Assembly (NCBI GenBank): GCA_046316025.1
Contig: JBKCXU010000023.1
Span: 1 to 13,642, forward strand
Direction of reading: 5' to 3'
Origin: JAJTHJ01 sp046316025
Lineage (GTDB): Bacteria > Pseudomonadota > Gammaproteobacteria > Burkholderiales > Burkholderiaceae_F
Length of the DNA stretch: 13,642 nt
Positions 10,034-13,642 of this stretch are shown here, piece by piece. Within the stretch, counting starts at the first letter, position 1. The number at the start of each line of letters is the position of its first letter. The notes beneath the pieces were generated by a model. The model searched no databases, had not been told where the DNA came from, and saw only the letters and a list, made by a program, of their open reading frames with translations. The translations under genes were made by a program, and so were the position numbers.

Positions 10034-10822
10034 ATGCGGAAGGAGCCGCTGCCGTACCGCCCCGAGATGCCGTTCCTGCGCCACCCGACCGAGCCGCTGG
10101 ACTTCGCCACCGGGGTGGCGCCCGAGCGCGCGCGGCGGATCGCCGCGGCGCTGGCGCAGCATGTGCTGCCGCTGCTGGTGCAGCGCGACGGGCGACTCGA
10201 ACCGCTCGCCTCCGGCGCGCTGTACTGGTGGCGCGGACAACTGGCGCTGCTCACCTGCCGGCACCTCTTCGAAAGCGGTGTGACCATGGGCGATCTGGCG
10301 CTTCCGCTGGCCGACGGCCGCCCGCTGGCGCTGGCAGCGCTGCGGCCACGCCTGCTCGAGCACCCGCTGCACGATGTCGCCGTCATCGCGCTCAACGCCT
10401 GCGCCGCGCGCGAGCGCCTGCTGCGCTGCTGGCCCGCCCTGCCGCTGGCCGACGCGCACGACAGCGGGCCGCCGTGCGCCGGCGACCTCTTCGTGGTGGC
10501 AGGCTATCCGTACGCCCAGATGCGCCGGCACGACGGCGCGCTGCACGCACGGCCGGTCGTCTTTTTCAGCCGCCCCGCCGATACGCCGGCACCGCCGCGC
10601 CTGCATTACGCGCGGCTGGCGCAGCGGATCGACGGCCTCGCCGTGCATACGCCGGCGCTCGACGGCGTGTCCGGCGCCACGCTGTGGGCGGTGCGCGACG
10701 AAGGCAGCGCCTGCGTGCTGCACCCGGCCGGCGTGCAGTGCGCCTTCAAGCACGACGCCTACGCCCGCGGCGAGCCCTTTGCGGCGGCACGCGACCTGCT
10801 GGCCCGGCTGGCGACGCACTGA
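10034..10822 (+). CDS. Trypsin-like serine protease homologue
   Basis: A 262-residue protein with an apparent chymotrypsin-fold catalytic triad in the correct order: His77 in LLTCRHLFE (like TAAHC), Asp114 in PLHDVAVIAL (like NDIALL), and Ser213 in LDGVSGATLW (like GDSGGPL). A VAGYP motif at 155-159 is also typical of trypsin-like proteins. No signal peptide is visible, so it is cytoplasmic, translated as a unit with the upstream lipoprotein, or wrongly split from it. The start is uncertain. ATG 10034 directly follows the previous stop and lacks a ribosome site. A good purine-rich GGAAGGAG lies just inside the gene at 10038-10045, and the next in-frame ATG is at 10067 (Met12). The GxSG motif lacks the usual Asp before Ser, so the enzyme may be weak or a non-catalytic binder. 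Confidence 0.75.
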   Translation: MRKEPLPYRPEMPFLRHPTEPLDFATGVAPERARRIAAALAQHVLPLLVQRDGRLEPLASGALYWWRGQLALLTCRHLFESGVTMGDLALPLADGRPLALAALRPRLLEHPLHDVAVIALNACAARERLLRCWPALPLADAHDSGPPCAGDLFVVAGYPYAQMRRHDGALHARPVVFFSRPADTPAPPRLHYARLAQRIDGLAVHTPALDGVSGATLWAVRDEGSACVLHPAGVQCAFKHDAYARGEPFAAARDLLARLATH

Positions 10823-10845
10823 AGCGCAGGCCGCGGCGCTGCGGC

Positions 10846-10981
10846 TTACCCCATTTCCGCTTCAATCCGACAACAAAGGCATGTCATTCCCGCGCAAGCG
10901 GGAATCGAGCTTTGGTCGAGGGAGCCGCTGGGCTCCCGCTGGAGCCTGCCCCCGAGTGCATGTATCGGGGGCGGGAACGAC
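10846..10981. repeat. Dispersed palindromic repeat, copy 2, in a convergent gap
   Basis: The 188-bp gap 10823-11010 again separates converging genes. It carries a homologue of the repeat at 5261-5369: the leader TTCAATCCGACAAC (10861-10874), then the hairpin ATTCCCGC-GCAA-GCGGGAAT (10886-10905). The distal arm is altered: the short loop of copy 1 is replaced by about 27 extra bases holding a new perfect hairpin, GCCCCCGA (10948-10955) with TCGGGGGC (10965-10972), before the shared GGGAACGAC end. Confidence 0.85.
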
Positions 10982-11010
10982 GAATGGAGCTTCAAGAAGT
11001 GGAAACGGAA

Positions 11011-11616
11011 CTACTTCCCGGAAGCCGCCTTCTGCCGACGCTCGATCTCCGCAAGCAACGCCTCGAACTGACCGCGCACGCTGGAATGCAGCGACCAACT
11101 GCCGAGCAACGCCAGCAGCAGCGGCGACTCGCCAGCGCCTACCTCGAGTTCGGCGCCGTACTCCAGGCGGACGCCGGGCCGCCCGTCGATCGGCACGGCG
11201 GTCAGCACGTAATAGCCGCGATACGCGGCAAGGCTGGGCGGCGCGCCATCGACCCAGTCGGGCAGCAAGCGGCTGTCGACCCGGTATGGCGGCGCATGGT
11301 CGATGGCCAGCCGCATCCGCACCACGCGGTCCAACAGAAACCCGTCGGCGTTGCCGACGAACTCGACCGTGCGCCGCTCGTCCTCGCGCGCCAGCACGCG
11401 CGCGCGCTGCAAGCCGGGGACGAAGCGGGCCATCGCGTCGTAATCGACGATCGTCGCCCAGGCGAGATGCAGATCGGCCGGCACCGTGCCCACCGCGCGC
11501 ACGGTGAAGCGGCTGCCGTCGCGGGCGACGGCGAGGTCGGCCGTCGGCGCGGCCCAAGCCGGCGCCGCACCGCTAGCGAACGCCGCCAGCAGCCAGCCGG
11601 CGAATCGCCTGCGCAT
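11011..11616 (-). CDS. Exported SRPBCC/START-like protein
   Basis: A 201-residue protein with an N-terminal signal peptide (MRRRFAGWLLAAFASGAAPA, cleavage probably after AWA near residue 23). The rest looks like the SRPBCC (START/polyketide cyclase-like) hydrophobic-ligand fold: HLAWATIVDYDAMARFVPGL is the typical opening helix, followed by repeated beta strands (RTVEFVG, RMRLAIDH, YYVLTAVPI, RLEYGAELE) and a long C-terminal helix ending in a basic tail. It should therefore be a periplasmic lipid- or ligand-binding protein; the ligand is unknown. The chosen ATG 11616 lies inside nudB, giving a 44-base overlap in a different frame. This start is preferred because it creates the signal peptide; a longer frame up to 11742 would bury it. 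Co-transcription with nudB is likely, but no functional link is known. Confidence 0.8.
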   Translation of the reverse strand: MRRRFAGWLLAAFASGAAPAWAAPTADLAVARDGSRFTVRAVGTVPADLHLAWATIVDYDAMARFVPGLQRARVLAREDERRTVEFVGNADGFLLDRVVRMRLAIDHAPPYRVDSRLLPDWVDGAPPSLAAYRGYYVLTAVPIDGRPGVRLEYGAELEVGAGESPLLLALLGSWSLHSSVRGQFEALLAEIERRQKAASGK

Positions 11617-12025
11617 TGGTCCAGGAAAAGCACGCTTCGGCCGCCGCGCGCCAGGGCAGCCACTGCGCGCGCAGATGCTCGCGCGGCGCCAGCAGGGGAT
11701 CGAAACGCGCCGCCACGCGCAGGCCAAAGACATGCTCGACATTATGGTTGACCCCCGGCGCGTAGCGGTGCCGCCAGTGCGGGTAGATCGCGTAGCGGTG
11801 CGTCAGTCGCCAGTCGTCAAGATCGGCGGCAACGCAGTCGAAGCCCGTTTCTTCGGCGACCTCGCGCGCGCCGGTCTGCGCCAGCGGCTCCTCCGGTGCA
11901 GCGCGGCTGCCGGTGACCGACTGCCAGAAGCCGGGGTGGTCGGCGCGTTCGAGTAGCAGCACCTCCGCGGCCGGCGTGTGGATCACGACCAGCACGGATT
12001 CGGGGATCTTGTAGACGGCCACCAT
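11573..12025 (-). CDS. nudB: Dihydroneopterin triphosphate pyrophosphohydrolase (Nudix)
   Basis: NudB removes pyrophosphate from 7,8-dihydroneopterin triphosphate, an early step of folate synthesis in the cytoplasm. The 150-residue length equals E. coli NudB. Matching stretches include the start VYKIPESVLVVIHT, FWQSVTGS (33-40), the Nudix helix REVAEETG (54-61), and RHRYAPGVNHNVEHVF, a hallmark of this subfamily. Compared with the Nudix consensus GX5EX7REUXEE, there is one extra residue between the Gly (39) and the first Glu (46), while the metal-binding REVAEE is intact. Its usual neighbour in betaproteobacteria is aspS; here the upstream genes are chpS-chpB, 37 bp away and on the same strand, so the toxin module may supply its transcription. 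It overlaps the downstream SRPBCC gene. Confidence 0.93.
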   Translation of the reverse strand: MVAVYKIPESVLVVIHTPAAEVLLLERADHPGFWQSVTGSRAAPEEPLAQTGAREVAEETGFDCVAADLDDWRLTHRYAIYPHWRHRYAPGVNHNVEHVFGLRVAARFDPLLAPREHLRAQWLPWRAAAEACFSWTNAQAIRRLAAGGVR

Positions 12026-12062
12026 CGGCGGATCGTACGTGCCGCGGCGCGGGCGGCGCGCG

Positions 12063-12407
12063 CTACGCCGGGTCGAGCAGCGCGGTCAGCCGGGCGAGCG
12101 CGTCTTCGACGACCTCGGCCGGCACCCGCTCGACTCGGCGCGCGCCACGCGCCGCCAGGTCGAGCATGCGGACCTTGTTGACGAGCGCCACACCCTGCGT
12201 CTTGCAACCGGTACCGGTGAGGCTGGCTGCGAAGCCCGCGTAGCGGACGTAGTCGCCACCCTGCGTGATCGGCGCCACCGGCACGTCGCCGAGCCGGTTG
12301 AACTCGCGCGTCGTCAGCACCAGCGCTGGGCGCGTGCCCTTCTGCTCGTAACCCAGCGCCGGGTCGAGCGGCACGCTGACGATATCGCCGCGGTCGAAGA
12401 CCGCCAT
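12063..12407 (-). CDS. chpB: ChpB/MazF-family endoribonuclease toxin
   Basis: Toxin of a type II toxin-antitoxin system; the MazF/PemK family cuts mRNA at short sequence motifs and halts growth when the antitoxin is lost. The 114 residues resemble E. coli ChpB (116) along the whole length: FDRGDIVSVPLDPALGYEQ, GTRPALVLTTREFNRLG, VAPITQGGDYVRYAGF, and ALVNKVRMLDLAARGARRVE. The conserved Arg of the RPALVL strand and the PITQGG Thr, both part of the family's active site, are present. Start ATG 12407 overlaps the antitoxin stop by one base (TAATG) with a GAGG ribosome site about 10 bases upstream; a longer frame to 12485 lies inside chpS and has no family match. The gene is complete with no disruption. 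Confidence 0.95.
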   Translation of the reverse strand: MAVFDRGDIVSVPLDPALGYEQKGTRPALVLTTREFNRLGDVPVAPITQGGDYVRYAGFAASLTGTGCKTQGVALVNKVRMLDLAARGARRVERVPAEVVEDALARLTALLDPA

Positions 12408-12658
12408 TACCAGACCTCGCTGCCCGCCGGCTTGGCCGCGTCCCGCAGCGCAAGGTCGGCTGGCGGCGCCGCCCTGCGGTCGCACTGCGCCAGCAGATCG
12501 GCCAGACGGTACTTGCGCTTGCGCGTCAAGACGATCTGCCCATCGCCGGTGGTGTGCAGCGTCATCGCCTGCCCGGCGGCAAGGCCCAGATCCTTCAACA
12601 CCGGCGGCGGCAGCACCGCAACCGTGCTGTTGCCGTACTTGCGGAGAACGACCTGCAT
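12407..12658 (-). CDS. chpS: ChpS/MazE-type antitoxin
   Basis: Antitoxin of the pair, expected to bind DNA as a dimer through an N-terminal SpoVT/AbrB-type swapped-hairpin domain and to block the toxin with its C-terminus. The 83 residues include VLRKYGNSTVAVLPPPVLKDL (AbrB fold, GNS signature). The tail, with YRLADLLAQCD followed by PAGSEVW, closely matches E. coli ChpS (DELLAQCD, PAGDEIW). ATG 12658 is chosen because MQVVLRKYGNS aligns with the family start (MRITIKRWGNS); an in-frame ATG at 12676 would add six residues. Neither has a clear ribosome site. The gene leads the minus-strand chpS-chpB-nudB-SRPBCC run and should autoregulate it. Confidence 0.93.
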   Translation of the reverse strand: MQVVLRKYGNSTVAVLPPPVLKDLGLAAGQAMTLHTTGDGQIVLTRKRKYRLADLLAQCDRRAAPPADLALRDAAKPAGSEVW

Positions 12659-12667
12659 GGCGGCGGC

Positions 12668-12682
12668 GTTTAGCATTGTTTA
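12668..12682. promoter_or_regulatory. Possible chpS operator (10-bp spaced direct repeat)
   Basis: GTTTA occurs at 12668-12672 and again at 12678-12682, exactly one DNA helical turn apart, at the 5' end of chpS. MazE/ChpS-type antitoxins repress their own promoters by binding short repeats here, so this is a candidate operator. The units are short and may be chance. The rest of the 12683-12855 gap shows no gene. Confidence 0.3.
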
Positions 12683-12855
12683 ACCGTGCGCATCGTAGGT
12701 GGCGGGCCGTCGTCGGGCAACGGGCGCGCCACCTCCGCGGTGCGGACGGTCAAGCCGTTCGTTGGCTCAGGACGGCTGCAGCCGATCCTTGATCGTGCTC
12801 GAATGCCCTACCCGCCCCAGGCCAAGCGGACAGATCTCGAAAACGTCAAGCCTCT

Positions 12856-13191
12856 TCAGCGCAGCCCGATCGACACCAGCCGCGCCTGGCCGTTGTAACA
12901 GGCGGCGCGGTCGTACCAGAGTTCCACCGGCGCCTTGGTGGCCACGGCAGCCAGCAAAATGGCGAGGTTCTCCTTGTAGCCTGGGTGGCCCTTCTCCATC
13001 ACGACCGAGTCCCGATGGACGGCGCAGGTGGACTGCACCGGGTTGTCCAGAAGAACGTAGATCGCCTCCCCGCCCCAGCCCGACGCGACGCGCTGCACGC
13101 GCGCGTTCTGGAACTGAAAGTTCTCCGACGCATCCGCCACCGCCGGAGCGGCCAGAGCCAGAACCAAAAAGAGCGCACCAACACGTTGCAT
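12856..13191 (-). CDS. Small secreted protein, possibly SubB/OB-fold-like
   Basis: A 111-residue protein with a clear signal peptide (MQRVGALFLVLALAAPAVADA, cleavage near residues 20-22). GGAGG six to seven bases before ATG 13191 fixes the start; the frame runs further upstream to 13365 but that part is non-coding in style. The mature part, about 90 residues, has two cysteines (in STCAVH and AACYNG) that probably form a disulphide, and a strand-helix-strand layout: FQFQNARVQRV, AIYVLLD, YKENLAILLAAVATKAPVEL, QARLVSIGLR. This order, with a helix before PVxLWY and a final VSIGL strand, resembles the small OB-fold proteins related to subtilase cytotoxin B subunits. That resemblance is recalled by eye and unproven. 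No toxin A subunit is nearby. Confidence 0.75.
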   Translation of the reverse strand: MQRVGALFLVLALAAPAVADASENFQFQNARVQRVASGWGGEAIYVLLDNPVQSTCAVHRDSVVMEKGHPGYKENLAILLAAVATKAPVELWYDRAACYNGQARLVSIGLR

Positions 13192-13308
13192 GCCAGTCCT
13201 CCAGTCGTCGAGAATTAAGTGAGTCGGCGTATCCGGCAATGCGGCAACCTGAGGCCGCGACCAGACAAAGACCCCGCCGGGCCGCCCCCGGTCGTCACGG
13301 CCGTCGCA

Positions 13309-13339
13309 CAAGACAAGCACGGTTTTTTGAGTTGTCTTG
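13309..13339. repeat. 8-bp inverted repeat
   Basis: CAAGACAA (13309-13316) and TTGTCTTG (13332-13339) are perfect reverse complements separated by 15 bases that include TTTTTT. It could be a protein-binding site or a weak hairpin upstream of the secreted-protein gene. No function is assigned. Confidence 0.45.
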
Positions 13340-13365
13340 GACTCAAGCGTAAACAACGACGGCAT

Positions 13366-13510
13366 TTAATTCGAGCCTGACCCCTATAACTCATTCCGCC
13401 GCAAGCGCGACGGCCAGGGCGGCTGGACGCTGGTGGTCACCGCTCATAGGATTTAGGTTCATACTTTTAATGTTTCAGAGTCTACCGCTAGAAAATTAAT
13501 GCGAGCCTGA
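13366..13510. repeat. Pair of 15-bp direct repeats near the IS boundary
   Basis: TTAATTCGAGCCTGA at 13366-13380 and TTAATGCGAGCCTGA at 13496-13510 differ at one base and are 130 bases apart. Sequences of this kind (reverse complement TCAGGCTCGAATTAA) are, from memory, frequent near mobile elements in proteobacteria. They may mark the edge of an inserted segment or be two repeat copies. Confidence 0.7.
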
Positions 13511-13642
13511 GAATCATCTAGCCGGCTCTCCGACCGGGCGTATGTTCGTTGTGTGCGAAGTGCAACGGGCAGAGGCCCCGAAGGAGAGCGGCGATGACAG
13601 TGTATGGCGCGATCGATCTGCATGCGAACAATGGCGTGGCGG
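13511..13642 (+). mobile_element. Left part of an IS110-family insertion sequence (truncated by the window)
   Basis: The transposase start at 13594 shows that an IS110-family element runs off the right edge. IS110 elements lack classical inverted repeats, so the exact left end cannot be placed; the lower bound given here is only the stretch after the second direct repeat. In the IS110 group, a non-coding leader upstream of the recombinase encodes the bridge RNA that pairs with donor and target DNA, so up to ~200 bases before 13594 could belong to the element. Confidence 0.6.
13594..13642 (+). CDS. IS110-family transposase (recombinase), N-terminal fragment
   Basis: Only 16 codons are inside the window: MTVYGAIDLHANNGVA. 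This matches the N-terminus of IS110/IS1111-family DEDD recombinases, in which GAIDLHxNN carries the first catalytic Asp of the RuvC-like domain. A strong ribosome site AAGGAGAG lies at 13581-13588, with a spacing of 5 bases. Completeness cannot be judged because the rest is outside the window. GCTCTCC at 13525-13531 is complementary to the ribosome-site GGAGAGC, which could limit translation. Confidence 0.85.
   Translation, partial: MTVYGAIDLHANNGVA

Larger units (their letters stand above)
13192..13593. other. Gene-free stretch between the secreted protein and the IS transposase
   Basis: About 400 bases without a supported gene. Contents: the promoter side of the secreted-protein gene (AT-rich TTAATT at 13215-13220), an 8-bp inverted repeat CAAGACAA/TTGTCTTG (13309-13316, 13332-13339), two near-identical 15-bp direct repeats, a locally AT-rich block at 13445-13500, and the leader of the transposase. 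A short coding-looking scrap on the + strand (13388-13450, NSFRRKRDGQGGWTLVV...) has no start codon and may be a gene remnant. Confidence 0.6.

Noticed and set aside
6379..11751. Very long + strand open frame through the salvage genes and beyond
   Set aside because: It is antisense to clearly recognisable minus-strand genes, is Arg/His/Ala-rich with no domain, and arises from GC-rich codon bias.
12686..12898. 70-codon + strand frame upstream of chpS
   Set aside because: Overlaps the end of the secreted-protein gene on the opposite strand; no ribosome site and no recognisable motif.
13388..13450. Short coding-looking scrap NSFRRKRDGQGGWTLVV
   Set aside because: No start codon, preceded by an in-frame TAA at 13367 and ending by TAG soon after; too short to assign, possibly a gene remnant.

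Overview
The window is GC-rich DNA with strong G/C preference at third codon positions. The gene set points to a proteobacterium, most likely a betaproteobacterium. It has an 846-residue topoisomerase III with C-terminal zinc ribbons, a NudB-type Nudix enzyme, an E. coli-like ChpS/ChpB toxin-antitoxin pair and several REP-like palindromic repeats. The taxonomic call is inference from gene style, not from a marker gene.

Layout. Positions 1-294 hold no convincing gene, only a poly-C start and an intrinsic-terminator-like hairpin. Then on the + strand come topB (295-2835), a REP-like palindrome, an HpcH/HpaI-family aldolase (2952-3716), and an overlapping lipoprotein with one perfect EF-hand loop (3713-5209). 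A 189-bp convergent gap with a large palindromic repeat follows. Three minus-strand genes, read from right to left, come next: a beta-CASP metallo-beta-lactamase-fold RNA nuclease (9327-7942), a nucleoside-monophosphate (AMP) phosphorylase-type member of the thymidine phosphorylase family (7818-6271), and a short PRPP-synthetase homologue (6271-5399). Divergent from these is a + strand pair: a small lipoprotein (9401-10033) and a trypsin-like serine protease (10034-10822). The pair is in the same frame and separated only by one TGA codon. A second convergent gap of 188 bp carries a second copy of the repeat seen in the first gap. The minus strand then carries, right to left, a small secreted OB-fold-like protein (13191-12856), chpS-chpB (12658-12063), nudB (12025-11573) and a periplasmic SRPBCC/START-like protein (11616-11011). 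The right edge enters an insertion element: an AT-richer non-coding stretch, then the first 16 codons of an IS110-family transposase.

How the genes may work together. The most interesting group is 5399-9327. An RNA exonuclease family member, an enzyme family that phosphorolyses NMPs to ribose 1,5-bisphosphate plus base, and a PRPP synthetase homologue lie in one orientation. The last two are translationally coupled by a 1-nt overlap. Together they could form an RNA-to-PRPP ribose salvage route resembling the archaeal AMP pathway, but without RuBisCO or R15P isomerase in view. The two lipoprotein-led pairs (aldolase plus EF-hand lipoprotein, lipoprotein plus protease) are of unknown purpose. 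chpS-chpB, the repeats and the IS110 end mark the right third as more mobile than the rest.
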